NCBI GenBank assembly: GCA_036787815.1
Contig: DAIQOP010000079.1
Coordinates: 1 to 15,219, forward strand
Direction: 5' to 3'
Length of the DNA stretch: 15,219 nucleotides
Source: DATBAK01 sp036787815
GTDB taxonomy: Bacteria; Actinomycetota; Acidimicrobiia; IMCC26256; PALSA-610
The translations under genes and the position numbers were made by a program. The notes below the pieces were generated by a model. The model was not told the origin of the DNA. It searched no databases and worked only from the letters and a program-made list of their open reading frames with translations. The stretch's first letter is position 1; every line of letters begins with the position of its first letter. Shown here piece by piece: positions 1-7,134 of the stretch.

Positions 1-159
1 GAGATGGCGCTCTCGGTCGATGCTCGCAATCGTGCCGCGTTGCACGCGTACGCGCTCGCGCACGAACGGCTGGCCGAGCGGCACGACCGTGCGAACTTCT
101 GGTTGACCCATTGGCTCGACGGCGAGATCGCGGGGACGCGGAATCGGCTCGACCGATGA
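1..159 (+). CDS. C-terminal fragment of an unrecognised protein (5' end outside window)
   Basis: Frame 1 is open from the first base to a TGA at 157-159 and gives 52 residues ending in AGTRNRLDR. The tail is rich in Ala, Arg and His and looks helical (residues such as HAYALAHERLAERHD and FWLTHWLDGE). I do not recognise the family from this short piece. The stop codon overlaps the ATG of the following sulfotransferase as ATGA. That overlap supports this being real coding sequence in the same operon rather than a chance open frame. The start and most of the protein lie upstream of the window. Confidence 0.6.
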   Translation, partial: EMALSVDARNRAALHAYALAHERLAERHDRANFWLTHWLDGEIAGTRNRLDR

Positions 160-1412
160 TCTCCATCGACGACCTGCGCGAGCCGCAACTCGACGACGCC
201 CAGCGCGCCGCGCTCGAGTTCGGCGCCACCCTCGACGTCACGTTCGATGTCGAAACCCTGATCGACGCCGCCCGCCGCCGTACCGGGCTCGACGACTTCG
301 GCGCCACCGACTTCGTGCCCCGCCTCCAGGCGATGATCGACGCGGTCGAGGCCGACGACGGCCTGAACCAGCTCGGCCGCCTCTCGATCCGCCAACGCGC
401 CGTGCGCCTGCTCTCGGGCCGGCTCCTCGTCGAAGACCTGTGCCGCCGCCATCCCGAGATCGACGCGATCGAGCTCGAAGCACCGGTCATCGTGATCGGC
501 CTCCCACGATCGGGCACGACCCACCTCGTGAACCTCATCGCGGCCGACACCCGCCTGCGCTCGCTCCCCTACTGGGAGAGCCTCGAACCGGTGCCACTGC
601 CCGCCGACGGACCCGGCCCGTACCCCGTCGACCCGCGCATCGAGCGCTGCCGGCTCGGATACGAGGCCCAGATCGCGATGGTGCCGCTGCTGCGCGCGAT
701 GCACCACCAGCACCCCTCCGCCGTCGAGGAGGAGATCGAGCTCGAAGACCTCGACTTCGCGTCGTACACGCTCGAGTGGCTGGCGCGCGTGCCGCAGTGG
801 CGCGACTTCTACCTCGGTCTCGATCAACGCCCGCACTACGCGTACCTGAAGAAGGTCTTGCGCGTGCTCACGTACCTGCGTGGTCCGCGGCGGTGGGTGC
901 TCAAGTCGCCCCAACATCTCGAGCAGATCGGGCCGTTGGTCGACACCTTCCCCGACGCGACCTTCGCGGTGACCCATCGCGACCCGGTGTCGGTGATCAC
1001 CTCGGCGGTCACGATGCTGGCGTACGGCGACCGCATGCGGCGAGCGCGGATCGAGCCCGAGGAGCTCGCCGCGTACTGGGTCGACCGGGTCGAGCGGCTC
1101 CTGCGCGCGTGCGTGCGCGACCGCGACCTACTCCCGGCGGAACGCAGCATCGACGTGCTCTTCCACGAGCTCATGGCCGACGACGTCGCGATGGTCGCGC
1201 GCATCTACGAACGCGCCTCACTCCCGATGACGACCGCGGCCGGTCGCGCGCTCGACGAGTACATGGCGGCCAATCCGCGCGGGAAGTTCGGGCGCATCGC
1301 CTACGACCTCCGCCGCGACTTCGGTCTCGACCCGGCCGCGGTGCGAGCGCGGTTCGGCTTCTACTTCGATCGCTTCCCGGTGCAGGTGGAGAATGCGGGC
1401 AACGACACATGA
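156..1412 (+). CDS. Sulfotransferase family protein (PAPS-dependent type)
   Basis: The 418-residue protein carries the two sulfotransferase signatures. A 5'-phosphosulfate-binding loop, GLPRSGTT, is at residues 115-122, following a hydrophobic strand (VIVI). A 3'-phosphate-binding motif, THRDPVSVITS, is at about 273-283, preceded by WVLKSPQH (247-254). This matches the bacterial Sulfotransfer_3-type family of about 400 residues, which moves sulfate from PAPS to hydroxyl or amino groups of small molecules, lipids or sugars; the substrate cannot be told. The open frame extends upstream to 111. I chose the ATG at 156 because it overlaps the previous stop as ATGA and the extra 15 residues are Arg-rich and unlike the family. 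No signal peptide is visible, so it is probably cytoplasmic. Its stop overlaps the start of the oxidoreductase gene. Confidence 0.9.
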   Translation: MISIDDLREPQLDDAQRAALEFGATLDVTFDVETLIDAARRRTGLDDFGATDFVPRLQAMIDAVEADDGLNQLGRLSIRQRAVRLLSGRLLVEDLCRRHPEIDAIELEAPVIVIGLPRSGTTHLVNLIAADTRLRSLPYWESLEPVPLPADGPGPYPVDPRIERCRLGYEAQIAMVPLLRAMHHQHPSAVEEEIELEDLDFASYTLEWLARVPQWRDFYLGLDQRPHYAYLKKVLRVLTYLRGPRRWVLKSPQHLEQIGPLVDTFPDATFAVTHRDPVSVITSAVTMLAYGDRMRRARIEPEELAAYWVDRVERLLRACVRDRDLLPAERSIDVLFHELMADDVAMVARIYERASLPMTTAAGRALDEYMAANPRGKFGRIAYDLRRDFGLDPAAVRARFGFYFDRFPVQVENAGNDT

Positions 1413-2422
1413 ATGAACCAACGCTCGACCTCGCCGTCGTCGGCTGCGGCGCGATCTCGCACTGGCATCTCGACGCGATCCAACGGGCGGCACTCCCGGT
1501 TCGGGTCACCGCCGCGATCGATCCCGACGTCGCGAGCGCGACCACCATCGCCCAACGCTGCGGCGGACGCGCGTTCTCGTCGCTCGCCGACGCGCTCGCG
1601 GTCGGCGGGTTCTCCGCCGCGCTCGTCGCGGTGCCGCACCACCTGCACGAACCCGTCGCGACGGAGGCGCTGCAAGCGGGCCTCCATGTGCTCCTGGAGA
1701 AGCCGATCGCCACGACGGTCGACGCGTGCGATCGCATCCTCGGCACAGCGCGCGACGCGGGCACCGTGCTCATGATCGCCGAGAACGCGCAGTATTGGCC
1801 CGAGGTGCAGACGGTGCGCCGGCTCCTCGCCGACGGCGCGATCGGCGACGTGATCACTGCCCGGTCGACCACGTTCTTCCCCGCGCTCGGAGACTTCTAC
1901 GGCGGCGAGCGACCGTGGCGGTTCGACCGGCAGGCGGCCGGCGGCGGTGTGGCCGTCGACACCGGATCGCACTGGCTCCGGCCCCTGCGCGTGTGGCTGG
2001 GAGAGATCGACGAGGTCGTCGCGACGCTCGGCTACCCCCACCCCGAGATGGAGGGCGAGTCGTTGTGCCGCGCGCTCCTGCGGTTCGACTCGCGTGTGGT
2101 CGCGTCGTTCGACGCGATGCTCAGCACCGGGGCGATCGCGCCGCAACCGCTCTTCACCGTCACGGGCTCGGGCGGAGAGATCACCGTCGAGGGGTCGGGC
2201 TGGGTGAAGCTGTACGACGGCAGCGATTGGAGGGGCGCGAAGGTCGGCGAGCGGGGCGGGTACCTCACCTCGTACGAGGGTGAATGGGCCGACTTCGTCT
2301 CGGCCGTGCTCGACGGCACCCCGCCGGCCGTTCCGCCCGAGTACGCGCTCGGCGAGCTGCGGGCCGCGCTCGCGATGTACCGGTCGGCCGAGAGTCGTCG
2401 TTGGGAGCGGGTATGGGAGTGA
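1409..2422 (+). CDS. Gfo/Idh/MocA family NAD(P)-dependent oxidoreductase
   Basis: The 337-residue protein has the expected two-domain order. The N-terminal Rossmann fold has a glycine motif, VVGCGAIS, at 10-17. The family signature EKP is at 97-99, with Lys98 as the expected catalytic lysine. A C-terminal alpha/beta domain contains GGGVAVDTGSH (178-188), where Asp184 and His188 sit in the usual D-x3-H position. Members oxidise or reduce sugars, inositols and related polyols with NAD(P); the exact substrate is not visible. The start ATG at 1409 forms an ATGA overlap with the sulfotransferase stop. A competing ATG at 1413 is in a different frame with no family motifs. The 3' end overlaps the SDR gene by 10 bases. 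The length is typical of the family. Confidence 0.92.
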   Translation: MNEPTLDLAVVGCGAISHWHLDAIQRAALPVRVTAAIDPDVASATTIAQRCGGRAFSSLADALAVGGFSAALVAVPHHLHEPVATEALQAGLHVLLEKPIATTVDACDRILGTARDAGTVLMIAENAQYWPEVQTVRRLLADGAIGDVITARSTTFFPALGDFYGGERPWRFDRQAAGGGVAVDTGSHWLRPLRVWLGEIDEVVATLGYPHPEMEGESLCRALLRFDSRVVASFDAMLSTGAIAPQPLFTVTGSGGEITVEGSGWVKLYDGSDWRGAKVGERGGYLTSYEGEWADFVSAVLDGTPPAVPPEYALGELRAALAMYRSAESRRWERVWE

Positions 2423-3159
2423 CCTTCGAGTTCCCCGGATGCCACGTGCTCGTCACCGGTGGCACGTCGGGCATCGGCCACGGGATCGCCCACGCGTTCC
2501 ACGCCGCGGGCGCCGCCGTGACGGTCACCGGCACCCGCGCCGCGGCCGCCGAGTACGACGTCGATCTCACCCCGTTCGCCTACCGGCGTTGCCGGTTGAT
2601 CGACCCCGACGAGATCGCCGCGCTCGCGGGCTCGTTCGATTCGCTCGACGTGCTCGTGAACAACGCGGGCCAGAACCTGCCCGGCGGGCGCAGCGAGTAC
2701 GACCCCGACGTGTTCGAAGAGGTCGTCGCGGTCAACCTGTTCGGCGCCTTCCGGCTCGCGAACCTCTGCCTCCCGTTGCTGAAGCAGAGCACCGTCGACG
2801 GTGGCGGGTCGCTCGTCAACCTGGCGTCGATGGCGTCGTACTTCGGGATCGAGATGGTCCCCGGCTACGGCGCCGCGAAGGCCGGGATCGTGCAGATGAC
2901 CAAGACGCTCGCGGTCAGGTGGGCCCGCCACGGTGTCCGTGTGAACGCGATCGCTCCCGGCGTCGTCGAGACGGCGATGACCGCGCCGATGATGGGATTC
3001 GCCGAGCTCACCGCGCCCCTGCTCGCCCGCACACCCATGGGCCGCTTCGCGACTCCCGACGACATCGCGCCGGTGGCCCTCTTCCTCGCCAGCCCGGCCG
3101 CGCGCTACATCACCGGGCAGACGTTGCCCGTCGACGGCGGCTACTCGGTGGCCGGCTAA
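2413..3159 (+). CDS. Short-chain dehydrogenase/reductase (SDR), classical type
   Basis: The 248-residue protein shows the full classical SDR set. The cofactor motif TGGTSGIG is at 15-22, NNAG at 83-86, and the tetrad residues are Asn108, Ser139, Tyr152 and Lys156 (YGAAK). A C-terminal VDGGYSV at 240-246 matches the usual ending. It should carry out NAD(P)-linked oxidation of an alcohol or reduction of a ketone in the cytoplasm. I placed the start at ATG 2413, preceded by GGGAGCGGG. The open frame runs further upstream, but those extra residues are the Arg-rich shadow of the previous gene. It overlaps the Gfo/Idh/MocA gene by 10 bases and is the last gene of the plus-strand operon. Loss of a redox step would probably affect the same pathway as the oxidoreductase upstream. 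Confidence 0.92.
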   Translation: MGVTFEFPGCHVLVTGGTSGIGHGIAHAFHAAGAAVTVTGTRAAAAEYDVDLTPFAYRRCRLIDPDEIAALAGSFDSLDVLVNNAGQNLPGGRSEYDPDVFEEVVAVNLFGAFRLANLCLPLLKQSTVDGGGSLVNLASMASYFGIEMVPGYGAAKAGIVQMTKTLAVRWARHGVRVNAIAPGVVETAMTAPMMGFAELTAPLLARTPMGRFATPDDIAPVALFLASPAARYITGQTLPVDGGYSVAG

Positions 3160-3162
3160 CCC

Positions 3163-3247
3163 TCAGCTCCAGGGCATGATCTGACGCATCATCCCTTCGG
3201 GATCTTCCACCAGCCTGCGCACGTCGCCGTGAACGCGCGTTCCGCCG
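3163..3247 (-). pseudogene. Possible C-terminal remnant of an unknown gene
   Basis: Between the convergent SDR and sugar dehydrogenase genes, the minus strand holds about 24 codons with protein-like composition. They read VHGDVRRLVEDPEG and then MMRQIMPWS before a TGA at 3165-3163. The same frame farther upstream runs under the dehydrogenase gene as Ser/Arg-rich shadow sequence, so there is no start and no body. It looks like the tail of a gene whose front has been lost, possibly when the dehydrogenase end was joined here. The family is not recognised. It could also be chance. Confidence 0.25.
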
Positions 3248-4738
3248 CTACGGGCCGACGTACGAGATCCGGTGGACGGTCCCGAGGTTGATGTCGACGT
3301 AGAAGATGTCTCCCGAGACCGGGTCGGTCTCGAGATCGACCGGCCACGGGTTGCTGGAATCGTCGACGAACGTCTGGAGGGTCGCCCGGCTCGGCAGGCC
3401 GTTGCCACCCGGGAACTCGACCCAGATGCAGTTTCTCGAGTGGTCGCCGAAGAACAGCGCGCCGTGATACGCCGCCGGGTAGTTGGTGTTCGCCGCGGCG
3501 AACGTGATGCCGCTCAGCGCCGACGAGCCACCGGCGTTCGTGCACGTGTCGCCCGCGCCGAGCGTCGACGCGTGGTTGTACTCGTCGAACGGCATGGTGG
3601 GCGGAGCCGCGGTGTCGGTGTAGAGGGACTTGCACATGTCGAGGTTGTCGAAGGGCTGGTGGATGTCGGTGCCCTCGTAGCACGGCCATCCGTAGTTGGG
3701 CGTCGGCGTGGTCGTGGCGTTCGGAACGCGGTCGATCTCTTCCCACGTGCCCGCGCCGACGTCACCGACCCAGATCTCCGACGTCCCCGGACGGAACGTG
3801 AACCGGAACGGGTTGCGGAAGCCGTACGCGACGATCCGTGAGGCGTTGCCCTTCTTGTCGGCCGCGTTGAACATCGGGTTGCCGGGCACGCCGGCGCCGG
3901 TGGCCGGGTCGATGCGCAACAGGGTGCCGTTCAGCAGCCGCGGCTCCCCCGCCGGACGGCGCGGGCTCTGGCTGCGCAGCGAACCACCGCGCGCCGTGGG
4001 AATGGTGAGCGCGACACCGACGCCCCCGGGCGGGTCTCCGCACGGGTTCGCCGGCGTGGGCGTGGCGGGCAGCGTTCCGCCAAACTGCCCCCAATCGGCC
4101 GTGTTGTAGTTGGCGCCCTCGCCGCCGCTCACGTAGAGCTTGCCGTCGGGACCGAATGCGAGGTGCCCGATGGAGTGGCTCGTGAACTGCTGGCACCACT
4201 GCGCGCTGATGAGCAGCTTCGCCTTGCCCGCGGTGCCGTCGGGGTTGACCGGAACCCGCGCGAGGTTGCCGGTGACGACGCAACCGTCGGTGGTGTAGCC
4301 GGGGACCTTCTTGCACCGGTCGTGCCACACCGGCGCCTTCTGCCCGGGCGGCGCGTCGAGCGTGTAGAGCACGTAGACGTAGTTGTGCCCCACGGTGCCG
4401 AGTTGCGGATCGACGACGAGCCCGAGCAGGCCGCGGTCGTAGTTGTTGTAGACGAGGCGCGAGAAGTCGGCCCACACGGTCGCGGTCGTCGCCGACATGT
4501 TCGCGAAGACCTTCACGATGCCGCTCTTCTCGGCGACGAAGACCCGTCCGTCGGGCGAGAACGCGACCGCGGTCGGGGTATTGAGGCCCTGGAACGCGAC
4601 GGTGTCGGTGAACCCGGCGGGCACCGCCGGCGAACGTCCCGCGGCGCCCGACGGTGCCGGGGCGCCCACGAGCGCCGCCGAGACCGCCGCGACCGTCACT
4701 GCAAGACCAAACCAACGGACGCGTGCGCCCTGAATCAT
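3248..4738 (-). CDS. Secreted PQQ-dependent sugar dehydrogenase (glucose/sorbosone dehydrogenase family)
   Basis: The 496-residue protein has a signal peptide: Arg residues near the start, hydrophobic core 10-27 (FGLAVTVAAVSAALVGA), and likely cleavage after AAG around 33. It then forms one GSDH beta-propeller. Family landmarks are FTDTVAFQGLNTPTAVAFSP (43-62), FVAEKSGIVKVF (67-78), a conserved SHSIGHLAFGPDGKLYV stretch (187-203), YGFRNPFRF (305-313), VGDVGAGTWEEID (324-336) and NYGWPCYEG (348-356). Such proteins oxidise aldose sugars outside the cell using PQQ; several extra Cys suggest disulfides. No accessory C-terminal domain follows, and no PQQ synthesis genes are nearby. The start ATG at 4738 has GGGGGAG about five bases upstream. 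The frame is open 49 codons further, but the signal peptide fixes the start. Substrate and cofactor use are inferred from the family. Confidence 0.88.
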   Translation of the reverse strand: MIQGARVRWFGLAVTVAAVSAALVGAPAPSGAAGRSPAVPAGFTDTVAFQGLNTPTAVAFSPDGRVFVAEKSGIVKVFANMSATTATVWADFSRLVYNNYDRGLLGLVVDPQLGTVGHNYVYVLYTLDAPPGQKAPVWHDRCKKVPGYTTDGCVVTGNLARVPVNPDGTAGKAKLLISAQWCQQFTSHSIGHLAFGPDGKLYVSGGEGANYNTADWGQFGGTLPATPTPANPCGDPPGGVGVALTIPTARGGSLRSQSPRRPAGEPRLLNGTLLRIDPATGAGVPGNPMFNAADKKGNASRIVAYGFRNPFRFTFRPGTSEIWVGDVGAGTWEEIDRVPNATTTPTPNYGWPCYEGTDIHQPFDNLDMCKSLYTDTAAPPTMPFDEYNHASTLGAGDTCTNAGGSSALSGITFAAANTNYPAAYHGALFFGDHSRNCIWVEFPGGNGLPSRATLQTFVDDSSNPWPVDLETDPVSGDIFYVDINLGTVHRISYVGP

Positions 4739-4788
4739 GGGTTCTCCCCCCGACGGCCCACCAGCCGATCCGCCTCCCTGCGAGCGCC

Positions 4789-4818
4789 AGTATCCCACAC
4801 GCATTGCGCCGGCGTCAT
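4789..4818 (-). promoter_or_regulatory. Candidate promoter of the sugar dehydrogenase gene
   Basis: Read on the minus strand, ATGACG (4818-4813) and GATACT (4794-4789) are 18 bases apart, and GATACT is preceded by TGG as an extended -10. The match to sigma-70 type consensus is partial (4 of 6 in each box). A short inverted repeat, CACTG-T-CAGTG at 4819-4829, lies just upstream and could be an operator. This is a weak call based only on pattern and position. Confidence 0.3.
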
Positions 4819-4829
4819 CACTGTCAGTG

Positions 4830-5246
4830 TCAACCAGGTGTCGCGGAGCGTCCGAGGCGGCGACGGGCGCCCGCCGCGCCGACAACCCCGACCGCGATGC
4901 CGACGGCCGCGCCGCCCAGGCCCCGCAACTGCTGTTGGGCGGTCATGCGACCGTGGTTCGCGGCCCCGCCGAGCAGGTCGGCCGCGTCGGCGCCCGCCGA
5001 GGCGAGGAACCAGCCGGGAACCGACGCGTCGCCGCGCAGGCCGCTGCGGAGCAGCAACCCGCCGATGAGCGCGTCGCGGTAGCCCATCGAACGGAGCAAC
5101 AGGCTCGCGGTCGGGCCACTGTCTTGCGCGTCGCCCCACAGCCGGTTCGCGGCCTCCGGCGCGACGAGGAACGAGAGCCCGGACGCGAGGCGGATGGCGC
5201 CGGCGGCCACGGCCATCCCGTTCATCCGGCGCCCGGTTCGGGTCAT
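4830..5246 (-). CDS. Small integral membrane protein, four predicted helices (DUF4267-like)
   Basis: The 138-residue protein is mostly hydrophobic, with segments at about 10-30 (MAVAAGAIRLASGLSFLVAP), 52-67, 78-95 and 109-127. An Arg-rich tail (ARRRLGRSATPG) is expected to be cytoplasmic. The layout and the phrases RLWGD and GYRDALIG resemble the small DUF4267-type membrane proteins of actinobacteria, whose function is unknown; this assignment is from memory of the pattern. The start ATG at 5246 has GAGGGG about nine bases upstream. A second ATG at 5225 is possible. Its stop lies just 91 bases before the dehydrogenase start on the same strand, so the two may be co-transcribed, although a candidate promoter sits between them. 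It is divergent from the c-di-GMP gene. Confidence 0.65.
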   Translation of the reverse strand: MTRTGRRMNGMAVAAGAIRLASGLSFLVAPEAANRLWGDAQDSGPTASLLLRSMGYRDALIGGLLLRSGLRGDASVPGWFLASAGADAADLLGGAANHGRMTAQQQLRGLGGAAVGIAVGVVGAAGARRRLGRSATPG

Positions 5247-5403
5247 CGACGTGTTCCCCTCGCATGCGTGCCGTCGGGACGACGGATCCACGCCGTTCAT
5301 CCTCACACGCGTCGCCGCGTCACGACAACGGTCGTCGAAGGCTGTGACGAAGGTCCCTCGTGAAGTCGGTACATCCGGTGCGGCGGGATGCCGAAGCAAG
5401 GTT
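5247..5403. promoter_or_regulatory. Divergent intergenic region between membrane protein and c-di-GMP gene
   Basis: These 157 bases separate two divergent starts and must hold both promoters if the starts are right. I see no convincing -35/-10 pair. The plus-strand frame of the sensor gene is open throughout, and an alternative GTG start at 5344 with AAGG three bases before it would shorten the region to under 100 bases. No repeat or operator stands out. Confidence 0.3.
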
Positions 5404-7134
5404 GTGTCGGTTTGGAGAACGCGTGTCCCGATCCGGCGTCGAACCCGGCTCGGCACGCGTCTCCTGACCTCCATGCTGGTACCGATCATGGCGCTCACCG
5501 TCCTGGGCGGTCTCGACGCGTCGGCGCACCACCGGGAGGCCGACGCCGCCGCCGACATCGAGTCGGAATTGGGCCGCGGCGAACGGGCCCTGCGCGTCTA
5601 CACGAACCTCATGGGCGAGAAGACGGCGTCCGAATCGCTCGTGACGGCTACGAGCTACGGGATCTCGGCCGCGGAGGCCAGCAGGCTGCTCGGCATCGAC
5701 ATGCCGAAGCAGCTCCGAACCACACGCACCGCGCTGAACGCCGCACTCGCGTCCGACGTCGGCCGAGAGTTGCACGAGCGGATGCCGCAGCTCCTCGCGA
5801 TCCGGGCTCAGGTCGACGCCGGGATCGCAACGGTCGCCACGGTCCGCACCTTCTTCAGTCGCAGCGTGGGGATCGCGGAGGAGGCGTGGCTGACACAGGT
5901 CGCGCGCGTGAGCCGTCTGACCTTCGAGACGCCGGGCTCGGCCGAGGTGCGCATGGCCGCCGGCGCTCTTCGGGACGCGGCGGCGGCGCTCGCGTCGGGA
6001 TCGAACGAGACCTCGGCGGCGGCCGCGGTCGCCGTCCCCGGCATGCCCGGCGCGGCCACCGCCGGCCAGGATCTCGCCGCCGATCGTGCTCTTTACACAC
6101 GGGCAAGCGCGGAATTGGCCACGGAGCTCGGCGCCCGCGGTCGAGCCGCCTGGAAGCGGTGGATCCTCGACGATCCCGACGTGAGAGCCTTCGAGCGCTA
6201 CGTCACGGCGGCGCTCAGCCAGTCTGCACGGCCGGCGAGCTCGTTGAACATCACGCCGATTGCCGCGCTCTTCCACTCGGGTCTGATCCGCCAGGAGCGC
6301 CTCGAGCAGGTCATCGACGCGGCAGCGCGCGACGTGACCGAGTCTGCCCGAGCGCTCCACGCCGGCCTCCAACGGGATCTCTGGCGCTACGTGTTCGAGC
6401 TCATGGCTCTGCTGGCGCTCAGCGCGGTCGTCGCCGCGGCCACGGCTCGGTCGATCGTGCGACCGCTACGCCGGCTCGCTCGCCGGGCCGCCGAGGTGAG
6501 CAGCGGCGTGATCGACGGGCAGAGCCTCGACGCGCGGGGCCCCCGTGAGGTGTCGGTCGTGAGCGAGGCGTTCAACGAGACCGTCGCCAACCTGCGCGCG
6601 CTGGAGGCCGAAGCACTGGCCCTGGCCGCGGCCGATTTCGACAACCCGGTCCTGCGAACCTCCGTGCCCGGCCAGATCGGCGAGTCGTTGCGTCACTCCG
6701 TCGACCGGTTGTCGAAATCGATCCGCGACAACGAGCAACTGCGGCGGAACCTCGCGAGCAACGAGGCGCGCTTCCGGGCGCTCGTCCAGCACGCCGACGA
6801 CCTGATCATGATCCTCGACCGCGAGGGCAGGATCGTCTACCAGAGTCCATCGGTGGAATCAGTCCTGGGCTATCCACCCGACGTGACGGGCGCCACCCGT
6901 CTGCGCGACTACCTCCGACCCGAGGCCGGCGCCGGGGTCGACGTCCTGGTGCAGCAGGCCAAGCTGGCCGACGGTGCCACCCACTTCGACGCGGAGATCG
7001 TCGACGATGCCGGCCTCTGGCACAACGTGGAGGGCAGCGCCACCGCGATGTTCTCCGTCCCCGAGGTCGGTGGACTGGTGCTCAACGCCCGTGACGTGAC
7101 CGCCCGGGTGCGCCGCCGAGCACTCGTTGCGTGA
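5404..7134 (+). CDS. N-terminal part of a membrane-anchored c-di-GMP enzyme: sensor, HAMP, PAS (frame broken at 3' end)
   Basis: The 576 residues run as follows. A basic N-terminus and a first membrane segment (about 18-38, LGTRLLTSMLVPIMALTVLGG) come first. A long Ala-rich helical extracytoplasmic domain follows (about 40-328). A second membrane segment (about 329-350, YVFELMALLALSAVVAAAT) leads into a HAMP linker starting SIVRPLRRLARRAAEV, then a PAS domain from about 455 (FRALVQHADDLIMILDREG). The sensory domain is alpha-helical, in the style of nitrate/nitrite or four-helix sensors, but not a clear match. The frame ends at a TGA right after NARDVTARVR, exactly where a PAS-PAS linker should continue. 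The partner sequence continues in another frame from 7127. The start is uncertain: GTG 5404 or GTG 5344 are the best candidates, because ATG 5473 would cut the first membrane segment. Confidence 0.8.
   Translation: MSVWRTRVPIRRRTRLGTRLLTSMLVPIMALTVLGGLDASAHHREADAAADIESELGRGERALRVYTNLMGEKTASESLVTATSYGISAAEASRLLGIDMPKQLRTTRTALNAALASDVGRELHERMPQLLAIRAQVDAGIATVATVRTFFSRSVGIAEEAWLTQVARVSRLTFETPGSAEVRMAAGALRDAAAALASGSNETSAAAAVAVPGMPGAATAGQDLAADRALYTRASAELATELGARGRAAWKRWILDDPDVRAFERYVTAALSQSARPASSLNITPIAALFHSGLIRQERLEQVIDAAARDVTESARALHAGLQRDLWRYVFELMALLALSAVVAAATARSIVRPLRRLARRAAEVSSGVIDGQSLDARGPREVSVVSEAFNETVANLRALEAEALALAAADFDNPVLRTSVPGQIGESLRHSVDRLSKSIRDNEQLRRNLASNEARFRALVQHADDLIMILDREGRIVYQSPSVESVLGYPPDVTGATRLRDYLRPEAGAGVDVLVQQAKLADGATHFDAEIVDDAGLWHNVEGSATAMFSVPEVGGLVLNARDVTARVRRRALVA
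7101..7134 (+). other. Frame break inside the c-di-GMP gene
   Basis: Up to about 7110 the protein reads DVTARV in frame 1. From 7112 frame 2 reads AAEHSLRETEERF, the classic linker that follows DVTAR in PAS-PAS proteins. Joining them needs one base removed, or two added, within the GGGTGCGCCGCC stretch at about 7106-7117. The downstream frame has only a TTG at 7127 as a start, with no visible ribosome binding site. A sequencing indel is the simplest explanation. A true split gene or programmed shift is less likely. Confidence 0.75.

Noticed and set aside
440..1408. Long Arg/Pro-rich open frame upstream of the oxidoreductase, in frame with it
   Set aside because: It is the alternative-frame shadow of the sulfotransferase. 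The oxidoreductase motifs begin only after the ATG at 1409.
1361..2146. Minus-strand open frame of 261 codons opposite the oxidoreductase
   Set aside because: Its composition is that of antisense high-GC sequence, no motif is visible, and the plus-strand gene is certain.
7127..7134. Programmed frameshift or stop-start reinitiation as a deliberate gene split
   Set aside because: No slippery heptamer or ribosome binding site is visible and other sequence defects lie nearby, so an indel error is the simpler reading.
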